A DNA stretch of 5,022 nucleotides from Sulfuriferula multivorans (lineage in GTDB: Bacteria > Pseudomonadota > Gammaproteobacteria > Burkholderiales > Thiobacillaceae): assembly GCA_010365175.1 (NCBI GenBank), contig JAAFGW010000228.1, positions 1-5,022 on the forward strand. The letters run 5' to 3'. Position numbers and translations under genes: made by a program. Every line of letters starts with the position of its first letter. Positions within the stretch are counted from its first letter, which is position 1. The notes beneath the pieces are model-generated. The model made no database searches. It worked only from the letters and a program-made list of their open reading frames with translations, and was not told the DNA's origin. Shown one piece after another: positions 1-4,550 of this stretch.

Positions 1-77
1 GAGGAAACGCGGACATCCACCCAGCTTGGAGCGGTCTTCGCCGGGCCGACCGTGGAGGCGAATCACTAACTCCGGTT

Positions 78-170
78 AAATGGACACCCCAGAGCAAACT
101 TATGAGTACATTCTTCATATGTTCTGTAGGGTTAACAGTTATTCAAGAGACCCATGGGGTCCGGACATTT
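78..170. repeat. Possible remnant of an element with imperfect inverted ends
   Basis: AAATGGACACCCC at 78-90 and GGGGTCCGGACATTT at 156-170 are imperfect inverted copies: both share an outer AAATG and an inner CCCC, with a different, unequal middle. The 65 bases between them are AT-rich and carry no gene. Ends of this look occur in small insertion sequences and their non-autonomous derivatives, but no target-site duplication or transposase is visible. The match is short enough to be chance. Confidence 0.2.
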
Positions 171-204
171 ATTAATATAGAGACAGAGCATTCTTGCCAC
201 TCTC

Positions 205-255
205 AAGTCGCTCATCCTAAGTGATTGATTTGCTATCACATTTTTTGAGCGACTT
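205..255. repeat. Nested inverted repeat, potential hairpin
   Basis: AAGTCGCTCA (205-214) and TGAGCGACTT (246-255) are a perfect 10-base inverted repeat. A second inverted repeat, GTGAT (221-225) and ATCAC (235-239), lies inside the loop, so the RNA or single-stranded DNA could fold into a two-tier stem. Neither strand has a T-run after the outer stem, which argues against an intrinsic terminator. The function is unknown: a small-RNA fold, a protein-binding site or an element end are all possible. Confidence 0.55.
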
Positions 256-296
256 TCGGGCGATTTGCGGCCTCGGCCCGATTACTTCGCTAACCT

Positions 297-310
297 ATTG
301 ATCGATCAAT
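297..310. repeat. Perfect 14-bp palindrome
   Basis: ATTGATCGATCAAT is self-complementary over 14 bases. Beyond it, AACCTA on the left and TAGGTGTT on the right give a further imperfect inverted match. It could bind a dimeric regulator. It does not fit integron recombination-site consensus sequences. Confidence 0.5.
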
Positions 311-323
311 TCTAGGTGTTATC

Positions 324-359
324 CCGGTCTCTATCTTACGTTATGAAAAACGAGACCGG
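324..359. repeat. 8-bp inverted repeat CCGGTCTC / GAGACCGG
   Basis: CCGGTCTC (324-331) and GAGACCGG (352-359) are perfect inverted copies separated by 20 bases. No T-run follows on either strand, so a terminator is unlikely. The arms contain GGTCTC/GAGACC, which resemble TetR/NemR-type half sites, but they are spaced much more widely than a single operator would be. The site is about 75 bases upstream of the promoter, so a looping or auxiliary operator is conceivable but unproven. Confidence 0.45.
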
Positions 360-432
360 CGCTGCATCACCTGCCCACACTAAATATCTGCTTATTTCAC
401 ATGCGCGCCACTCATGTATGGAAAATCTCGCC

Positions 433-460
433 TTGACACATACCAACCGGTATGTATGAT
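433..460 (+). promoter_or_regulatory. Sigma70-type promoter of the TetR operon
   Basis: TTGACA (433-438) is a perfect -35 hexamer. TATGAT (455-460) is a five-of-six -10 hexamer after a 16-base spacer. The expected transcription start is about base 467-468, on or next to the ATG at 468. Because the promoter lies inside the longest open frame (which reaches back to an ATG at 414), that upstream start cannot be used from this promoter. Confidence 0.8.
438..455. promoter_or_regulatory. TetR-family operator overlapping the promoter
   Basis: ACATACC (438-444) and GGTATGT (449-455) form a perfect 7+7 palindrome with a 4-base centre, AACC. It fills the spacer between the -35 and -10 hexamers and touches both, the classic place for a repressor to exclude RNA polymerase. 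The gene immediately downstream is a TetR-family regulator, so autorepression is the simplest reading. The central ACC-N4-GGT pattern and spacing match what I recall of the E. coli NemR box. Confidence 0.8.
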
Positions 461-467
461 GAAACTC

Positions 468-1088
468 ATGAACGCACCGACCAAAAACTCAGACATGACT
501 CGGCAAAAGTTGCTGGAATCCGCTTTCAGTGAAATCCACCGCAACGGGTTTCAGGCGGCGTCTCTCTCGCAGATTCTTGCCGACACCCAACTCACCAAGG
601 GCGCGCTGTACCACCACTTCCCGGACAAGAAGGCCTTGGGGCTGGCGGTGATAGAAGAGGTGATCCGCCCCAGTCTGGCCGACATGATGTTTACGCCGCT
701 GCAAAACACGAATACGCCCTTGGCGGCGCTTCAGGCTTTGCTCCGGGACAAGGCCGACATCGAGGAACCCACTCTGGTGGAGCGGGGCTGCCCGCTCGGC
801 AACCTGATCCAGGAAATGAGTCCGGTGGATGAAGCGTTTCGCCTGCAGTTGAATGCCTTGTTCAAGGAGTGGGTGACGGTGATTGCTGATGCGCTGAAGC
901 GTGGCCAGCAGTCCGGCGAGGTGGATGCGGCGGTGGAAACTGACGAAACGGCATTTTTTATTGTGTCGTCGTTGGAGGGCTGTATCGGCATGAGCAAGAA
1001 CACGCAGTCATTCGCCTCGTTCAGGGGCTGTCTGGCGCAGTTGGGGCGCTATCTCGATACGCTGAAAGCCGTGCCGGTTACCGCCTGA
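468..1088 (+). CDS. TetR/AcrR-family repressor, NemR-like
   Basis: This encodes a 206-residue, one-component transcriptional repressor that is probably autoregulated through the palindrome in its promoter. Residues about 11-57 are the TetR DNA-binding domain: the helix-turn-helix (about 32-51) includes LTKGALYHHFPDKKAL, the family signature. The remainder is the helical ligand-sensing and dimerisation domain. Within it lies GCPLGNL with Cys108, and SKNTQSF with Lys177. These line up, with the same 69-residue spacing, with Cys106 and Lys175 that E. coli NemR uses to sense bleach and electrophiles (family knowledge from memory; alignment by eye). The length is normal for the family. I chose ATG 468 because the promoter -10 ends at 460. 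In-frame ATGs at 456 and 459 precede the likely transcript, while ATG 495 is a possible alternative that would still keep the domain. The gene opens a four-gene operon. The inducer is inferred, not shown. Confidence 0.92.
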   Translation: MNAPTKNSDMTRQKLLESAFSEIHRNGFQAASLSQILADTQLTKGALYHHFPDKKALGLAVIEEVIRPSLADMMFTPLQNTNTPLAALQALLRDKADIEEPTLVERGCPLGNLIQEMSPVDEAFRLQLNALFKEWVTVIADALKRGQQSGEVDAAVETDETAFFIVSSLEGCIGMSKNTQSFASFRGCLAQLGRYLDTLKAVPVTA

Positions 1089-1594
1089 TGAATACACCCA
1101 CAGACCCCGCCGCTGACGCATCGGCTGACTTACATAGCCAGCGCCCACGCACCCTGATTTTGCCGCCGGCCCCCTACGCGGCAGCCATGCTGGGTGGCTG
1201 GTGGCTGGATCGCAACGTGCAGGCGTTGCCGCTGGATTGGGGTGGGTTGTCCGTGATGGCGGGCTGGCTATTGGTCGGCATTGGTCTGGCGGGATTTGCC
1301 TGGACGTTGTGGACGTTCGCGCGCCATCGCACCACCGTGAATCCCTATGCGGCTGCATCAACCTTATGTACGAGCGGGCCGTTTCAGTTCAGCCGCAATC
1401 CGATTTACCTGGCTGACTGGTTCATCCTGCTGGGCGTGTCGCTCCTGCTCGGGACGATCTGGCCGCTACTGTTTGCCCCATTGATTTGGATCATGATCCG
1501 CTTTGGCGTGATCCGATATGAAGAAGCACATCTCGAAGCCAAATTTGGCGATGATTATCGGGCCTACAAGGCACGTGTCAGACGCTGGATATAA
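1088..1594 (+). CDS. ICMT/PEMT-like integral membrane methyltransferase
   Basis: This is a 168-residue inner-membrane protein of the isoprenylcysteine carboxyl methyltransferase / phospholipid methyltransferase superfamily, which uses S-adenosylmethionine. About three to four hydrophobic segments are visible (about 26-40, 53-78 and 106-138, the last long enough for a helical hairpin). The family signature follows: HRTTVNP at 80-86, GPFQFSRNPIYLAD at 97-110, and at the C-terminus EE at 145-146, FGDDYRAY at 153-160 and RVRRW at 163-167, the SAM- and lipid-facing region in characterised relatives. The start codon overlaps the repressor stop (TGATG), and no Shine-Dalgarno sequence is obvious, so translation is probably coupled. 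The substrate is unknown. Bacteria lack prenylated CAAX proteins of the eukaryotic type, so a lipid or small hydrophobic thiol or carboxylate is as likely as a protein. Its place behind the regulator suggests stress-induced membrane or small-molecule modification. Confidence 0.88.
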   Translation: MNTPTDPAADASADLHSQRPRTLILPPAPYAAAMLGGWWLDRNVQALPLDWGGLSVMAGWLLVGIGLAGFAWTLWTFARHRTTVNPYAAASTLCTSGPFQFSRNPIYLADWFILLGVSLLLGTIWPLLFAPLIWIMIRFGVIRYEEAHLEAKFGDDYRAYKARVRRWI

Positions 1595-1602
1595 CCCTCT
1601 AC

Positions 1603-1607
1603 AAGGA
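1603..1607 (+). promoter_or_regulatory. Ribosome binding site deciding the AhpD-like start
   Basis: AAGGA at 1603-1607 lies one base before an ATG at 1609 but seven bases before the in-frame ATG at 1615. Only the second has usable spacing, so it is taken as the start. Confidence 0.7.
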
Positions 1608-1614
1608 CATGGAC

Positions 1615-2148
1615 ATGAGCATTCTGAACACACAAACGCCCGAAACGGCAACCGGAGAAGTGGCCGAGATTTACGCACAGATCACCCAGGCTTGGGGCGC
1701 CGTGCCTACGGCATTGCAGGTCTATAGCAGCAACCCGTTTCTGCTCAAGCAGACCTGGGAATACTACGGCAGCATCATGCAGCACCCCACACTGTCGATG
1801 GCGTTGACGACGACGATCCGCATGCTGGTGTCGCAAGGCGGCAATTGCAGTTACTGCATTGACATGAATGCCGGGATGCTGATAAACATGGCAGGCTGGA
1901 CCGCAGACCAGGTGGCGGCCACCCGTGCGGACTACACCGCCAGCCCGCTCAGCGCCAAGGAAAAAACCATGGTGGGCCTGGTGCTGAAAATGACGCGCGA
2001 CTCCAACAGCGTGACGCCGACTGACCTGCAAGCCGCACGGGATGCCGGCTGGACCGACAGCGATATTCTTGATGCCGTGAACCACGGCGCGCGGATGGTC
2101 GCGGGTGACATCATCATCAACGGCTTCAAGGTCGCGCGCGACTTCTGA
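1615..2148 (+). CDS. AhpD-like / carboxymuconolactone decarboxylase family protein
   Basis: This is a 177-residue cytoplasmic protein of the AhpD-like, all-helical superfamily, whose members are peroxidase-linked disulfide reductases, decarboxylases or proteins of unknown role. The core motif is NCSYCIDMN, with a CxxC pair at Cys78 and Cys81. In M. tuberculosis AhpD the pair is followed by a catalytic His four residues after the second Cys; here that position is Asn85. The upstream acidic relay residue (Glu118 in AhpD) also seems replaced, by a Thr near residue 66. The thiol pair is kept, so redox chemistry remains plausible, but classical AhpD turnover is doubtful. The C-terminal half (TPTDLQAARDAGWTDSDILD, then a helix with NHGARMVAGD) is typical of the longer, peroxidase-related members. 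The gene starts 20 bases after the methyltransferase stop, preceded by AAGGA at good spacing, in the operon led by the NemR-like regulator. I see no frameshift. It could act on organic hydroperoxides or electrophiles; the substrate is not determinable here. Confidence 0.9.
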   Translation: MSILNTQTPETATGEVAEIYAQITQAWGAVPTALQVYSSNPFLLKQTWEYYGSIMQHPTLSMALTTTIRMLVSQGGNCSYCIDMNAGMLINMAGWTADQVAATRADYTASPLSAKEKTMVGLVLKMTRDSNSVTPTDLQAARDAGWTDSDILDAVNHGARMVAGDIIINGFKVARDF

Positions 2149-2203
2149 TTGCGATGAACCGGGCGCCCTGGCGGATAGATGGGAGCGCTCGACTGAACAC
2201 CAC

Positions 2204-2210
2204 AAGGAGG
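2204..2210 (+). promoter_or_regulatory. Strong ribosome binding site of the small membrane protein
   Basis: AAGGAGG, a near-complete anti-16S match, lies four bases before ATG 2215. It identifies the 66-residue frame as the real gene over the overlapping 118-residue frame that begins at 2154 and has no such site. Confidence 0.8.
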
Positions 2211-2214
2211 CGAT

Positions 2215-2415
2215 ATGAAATACTTTCAATCCAGTCCTGCCGCCCGGTTTTTCTTCTTTTTCATCAGCGCCAATATCTGGTTCGGCATCTGGCTCACCGG
2301 CATGGCTGCCGTGCATTGGTGGCTCTATATTCCAGCCGTGTTTCTTTTGTTCGCTGCGGTGACCGGGTTTTGCCCCGGAATGATTATTTCGCGCTGGATG
2401 TTCAAGGAAAAATAA
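2215..2415 (+). CDS. Small two-helix membrane protein, DUF2892/YgaP-transmembrane type
   Basis: This is a 66-residue inner-membrane protein. Two hydrophobic helices (about 9-30 and 35-58) are joined by a short turn containing HWW, followed by a basic tail (RWMFKEK). The second helix contains TGFCP (50-54), which matches the tGfCP block of the DUF2892 family, the membrane part of rhodanese-linked YgaP. No rhodanese domain is present, so this is a stand-alone version. Cys53 is the only cysteine and sits in the conserved block, making it a candidate redox or sulfur-handling residue (inference). A very strong Shine-Dalgarno sequence suggests high translation. It is the last gene of the operon, 66 bases after the AhpD-like stop. 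That gap contains two 8-base palindromes but no terminator. The family is assigned by motif; the function is unknown. Confidence 0.78.
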   Translation: MKYFQSSPAARFFFFFISANIWFGIWLTGMAAVHWWLYIPAVFLLFAAVTGFCPGMIISRWMFKEK

Positions 2416-2537
2416 ACGCGCAGCCTGCGGGGTGCTCCTCTGGCCCAAAACAGGCAGGGCGCCCAGTTCCGTATTTGCTACAGTCATGCCGTCGTGTGGC
2501 CGTTAGATAAACGTAGACACTTATCCGGAATCGCATG

Positions 2538-2891
2538 ATGCAAGTCACCCTGCACGATAAAACTTTGGAAATCCGACTGACTGCAGCCGCGGAACGCGCG
2601 CTGTCCAAACGGAGTGTGCCGCTGGTGGCCGAAATGGAATTGCTGTTTTCCTGCCTGCTGCGCAAACGGGTGTATTTCGGTGAGGCTCTGGAAGGCACGG
2701 CCCCGGTTAATGATCGGTTGGCGGTGCGATTCAAACCGATCATGACGCGCCGATGTAGCGTGGCCGAAGGTGGCGCAACGCCGCCCTCCGAAGGATTTCC
2801 GCTTGCAAATCCACGTCCCTATGTGCCGAACTGGTTGTCGATTGATTTTCGCCGTGGCGAGTGGGTGGGCAATTTCGGGTATGTCGAATAG
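2538..2891 (+). CDS. Conserved-looking hypothetical protein, function unknown
   Basis: I do not recognise this protein. It has 117 residues from the ATG at 2538; an adjacent ATG at 2535 would add one Met. The N-terminal part (VTLHDKTLEIRLTAAAERAL) reads as a beta strand followed by an amphipathic helix. Then comes a compact block, VAEMELLFSCLLRKRVYF, with a cysteine and a basic cluster, and a C-terminal region rich in aromatics and Pro/Gly (PRPYVPNWLSIDF, then GEWVGNFGY). There are two cysteines in all, no signal peptide and no membrane helix, so it is probably cytoplasmic. Upstream is a weak GGAA Shine-Dalgarno and a possible -10 (TAGATA at 2504-2509) without a good -35. It stands alone, 122 bases after the operon and converging with tatD, 25 bases from its stop. 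Codon use looks like that of its neighbours and favours a real gene. Confidence 0.72.
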   Translation: MQVTLHDKTLEIRLTAAAERALSKRSVPLVAEMELLFSCLLRKRVYFGEALEGTAPVNDRLAVRFKPIMTRRCSVAEGGATPPSEGFPLANPRPYVPNWLSIDFRRGEWVGNFGYVE

Positions 2892-2916
2892 GCTCAATCC
2901 GTCGGGTCAACACATC

Positions 2917-3759
2917 CTAGTCGTGAGTCAGCCCCAGTACTGCAAGCGCATTGCGTGTCGTCGCGTCGCGAATGTCGGCGAGTTCCATTTGCCGTAACTC
3001 CGCCAGAACCTGTGCAATCCTAGGCAATTCCCCCGGTGCGTTGCGGCCATGCCCAATCCAGACGGGCGGAATATCCGGGCTGTCGGTTTCCAGCACGATC
3101 GCTTCCAGCGGCAGATCCACCGCCAATCGCCGCAGGTTGTTGGCGCGCGGCCAGGTAAAGGCGCCGCCGAAGCCCAGTTTGAATCCCAATTTGATGAATT
3201 CGTTCGCCTGCTGCGGACTGCCATTGAAGGCGTGCGCGATTCCACCGCGTACCTTGATCTTGCGCAGATGCTTGAGGATTTTATCGTTGGCTTTGCGGCA
3301 GTGCAGCAGCACAGGCAGGTCGTATTCCTGTGCGAGTTTCAGTTGTTCGACGTAGAAATATTCCTGGGTGGCGTAATCGAGGTGGCTCACAAACAGGTCG
3401 AGCCCGATTTCACCCACAGCGATCGGCCGCTTTTTCTCAATTTGCGCACGCAGTTCAGCCAAGTGCTCGGGGTGATGGACGTCGAGCAGCATGGGGTGCA
3501 GTCCCCATGCTGGCAGACAGCCGGGATAGCGTTCGCAGGCGGCGGCTACCGTAGCGAAGCTGTCGCGGCTGACGGCAGGAATGATCTGGATGGCTACGCC
3601 GGCAGCAACGGCACGCGCGTACTCGGCATCACGCTCGGCGTTGAACTCGGCCGCGTCGAGATGGCAGTGGGTATCGATAAAATACGCCGCCGCTGTATCT
3701 GATGGAGTGGCGTGCAAAAACGGCGCCACAGGGGACGCCGTTTTGTGTGTTGCAGTCAT
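2917..3759 (-). CDS. yjjV: TatD-family metal-dependent hydrolase, YjjV-like
   Basis: This is a cytoplasmic TIM-barrel metallohydrolase, 280 residues from the ATG at 3759. TatD relatives are metal-dependent DNases or exonucleases; the substrate of YjjV is not settled. Metal-ligand motifs occur in order: FIDTHCHLD (His31, His33), WGLHP (His88), AVGEIGLDLF (Glu117), LLHCRKA (His153), GGIAHAFNGS (His176) and LETDSPDIPP (Asp226). All expected ligands are present. GLDLF, the GG-x-x-TWPRA block and ETDSPD match E. coli YjjV better than TatD, from memory. The family normally starts almost at the FIDTHCHLD block, whereas this frame carries about 27 extra residues. The first of them overlie a terminator-like hairpin (3717-3744). 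A TTG at 3765 gives a longer frame, and a TTG at 3717 is the only later standard start. The true start is therefore uncertain, but the core gene is not. Confidence 0.94.
   Translation of the reverse strand: MTATHKTASPVAPFLHATPSDTAAAYFIDTHCHLDAAEFNAERDAEYARAVAAGVAIQIIPAVSRDSFATVAAACERYPGCLPAWGLHPMLLDVHHPEHLAELRAQIEKKRPIAVGEIGLDLFVSHLDYATQEYFYVEQLKLAQEYDLPVLLHCRKANDKILKHLRKIKVRGGIAHAFNGSPQQANEFIKLGFKLGFGGAFTWPRANNLRRLAVDLPLEAIVLETDSPDIPPVWIGHGRNAPGELPRIAQVLAELRQMELADIRDATTRNALAVLGLTHD
3716..3744 (-). terminator. Intrinsic terminator downstream of yccA
   Basis: On the minus strand AAAACGGCG and CGCCGTTTT form a perfect 9-bp stem (3736-3744 and 3717-3725) around a 10-base loop. The stem has a GC-rich core and is followed by a run of five T. 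It begins 21 bases after the yccA stop, where a terminator is expected. On the plus strand it also ends in four T, so it could act both ways. It overlaps the first codons of the extended tatD frame, so it may terminate yccA transcripts fully or only partly before tatD. Confidence 0.8.
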
Positions 3760-3765
3760 CGACAA

Positions 3766-4431
3766 TCAGTCGTTGCTGGCAAAGCCCAGCAGATGCAGCA
3801 GGCTGGTGAACAGGTTGAAGATCGCCACGAACAGGGTGACGGTCGCCATGATGTAGTTGGTCTCACCACCGTGGATGATGTTGCTGGTCTCATACAGGAT
3901 GAGGCCGGACATCAACAGCACGAACATCGCCGAAACCGCCAGCGACAGGCCGGGCATGTCGAAGAACATTGCGCCGAGGCCAGCCAGAAAGCCAACCAGA
4001 ATGCCAACCATCAGGAAGCCGCCCATGAAGCTGAAATCCTTGCGTGAGGTCATCACGTAAGCTGACAGGCTGAGGAAGATCGCGGCGGTTCCACCCATCG
4101 CCATCATCACCACCTGGGCACCGTTGGGCAGCGACAGATAGGCGTTGAGGATGGGGCCGAGCGTGTAGCCCATGAAGCCGGTAAGGGCGAACACGAAAGC
4201 GATGCCGAGGCCGCTTTCACGGAACTTGGTGGTCAGGAACAACAGGCCAAAGTAGCCGACCAGGGTGATGATGAGGCCGGGGTGCGGCAGGTTCAGCGAC
4301 ATCGAGATGCCTGCGACAAGCGCAGAAAATGCCAGCGTCATTGACAGCAGCATGTAGGTGTTGCGAACGACCTTGTTGGTCGAGGCGACCGCAGACTGGC
4401 TGCGGTTAATCGTGGTGACTTGCGGGTTCAT
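3766..4431 (-). CDS. yccA: YccA-like BAX inhibitor-1 family membrane protein
   Basis: This is a 221-residue inner-membrane protein with about seven hydrophobic helices (about 25-46, 50-67, 74-98, 104-126, 133-156, 161-180, 196-216), the topology of the BI-1/TMBIM family. The family marks TGFMGYTLGPILNAYLS (84-100) and ETSNIIHGGETNYI (181-194) are intact, and the N-terminus (VVRNTYMLLSMTLAFSALVA) closely follows E. coli YccA as I recall it. In E. coli YccA is a substrate and modulator of the FtsH membrane protease and protects SecY when translocons jam. The same role is inferred here. A start at ATG 4431 is supported by GAGGAAA 4-11 bases upstream. It has its own likely -10 and a terminator just after the stop. 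It lies in tandem with slipin (119 bases upstream) and tatD. Length and sequence look complete. Confidence 0.95.
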   Translation of the reverse strand: MNPQVTTINRSQSAVASTNKVVRNTYMLLSMTLAFSALVAGISMSLNLPHPGLIITLVGYFGLLFLTTKFRESGLGIAFVFALTGFMGYTLGPILNAYLSLPNGAQVVMMAMGGTAAIFLSLSAYVMTSRKDFSFMGGFLMVGILVGFLAGLGAMFFDMPGLSLAVSAMFVLLMSGLILYETSNIIHGGETNYIMATVTLFVAIFNLFTSLLHLLGFASND

Positions 4432-4435
4432 GTGG

Positions 4436-4442
4436 TTTCCTC
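4436..4442 (-). promoter_or_regulatory. Ribosome binding site of yccA
   Basis: On the minus strand GAGGAAA precedes ATG 4431, with GAGG seven bases before the start codon. It supports the chosen start. Confidence 0.75.
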
Positions 4443-4484
4443 ACGTGAAATGGTCATAACAAAGCCCAAAAAGGCATTAACGCG

Positions 4485-4513
4485 AGTATAGAGTGTTTTG
4501 TCGGCTCAGGGTT
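4485..4513 (-). promoter_or_regulatory. Probable promoter of yccA
   Basis: On the minus strand TATACT (4490-4485) is a strong -10 hexamer. The -35 position 17 bases upstream (AACCCT, 4513-4508) is poor, so it may need an activator or be a weak or alternative-sigma promoter. Transcription would start near 4478, giving a leader of about 47 bases. The rest of the 4432-4550 gap holds only a small inverted repeat (CCACG/CGTGG, 4521-4535) with no T-run. Confidence 0.45.
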
Positions 4514-4550
4514 CCCGAAGCCACGTTGATCGTGGGGTTTATTGCTGCGG

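Larger units (their letters stand above)
1..432. other. Non-coding, AT-rich upstream gap with inverted repeats
   Basis: No credible complete gene is visible here. From base 70 on, the stretch is clearly more AT-rich than the genes to its right. The only protein-like hint is a frame open from base 1 to a TAA at 67-69, giving 22 residues that end in VEANH. This could be the tail of a gene cut by the window edge, but the frame is too short to identify, and the other two forward frames are also open across it. The rest holds several inverted repeats, listed separately, and then the promoter of the TetR operon. It may be a junction between older chromosome and a decayed insertion, but no transposase is seen. 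Confidence 0.6.

Noticed and set aside
290..320. Integron attC-like site around GCTAACC ... TAGGTGTT
   Set aside because: The outer boxes do not fit the RYYYAAC and GTTRRRY consensus, and there is no integrase or cassette.
414..467. Upstream extension of the TetR frame to the ATG at 414
   Set aside because: The promoter -35, operator and -10 lie inside this stretch, and the extra residues (MYGKSRLDTYQPVC) are not like any TetR N-terminus.
2149..2214. Two 8-base palindromes (GGGCGCCC at 2161-2168 and GAGCGCTC at 2183-2190) before the small membrane gene
   Set aside because: Short GC-rich palindromes are expected by chance in this composition. There is no T-run or promoter, so neither a terminator nor an operator can be supported.
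1564..2487. A 307-residue minus-strand open frame lying over the AhpD-like gene and the small membrane gene
   Set aside because: It mirrors two well-supported plus-strand genes, its protein is rich in His/Arg/Gly without any domain, and it has no ribosome site or conserved motif. It is a codon-bias shadow.
2154..2510. A 118-residue plus-strand frame overlapping the small membrane gene
   Set aside because: It has no ribosome site and low-complexity, Arg-rich composition, while the other frame has AAGGAGG and a family motif.
2416..2534. Candidate terminator (GCCTG...CAGGC) and promoter (TTGCTA...TAGATA) between the operon and the orphan gene
   Set aside because: The stem is only five bases with a long loop and no T-run. 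The hexamers are 23 bases apart, too far for sigma70.
3049..3702. A 217-residue plus-strand open frame opposite tatD
   Set aside because: The opposite strand carries all TatD metal-ligand motifs. This frame has no domain and is a shadow.
4521..4535. Hairpin CCACG-TTGAT-CGTGG as terminator of the slipin gene
   Set aside because: The stem is only five bases and is followed by CTTCGGG rather than a T-run on the minus strand.
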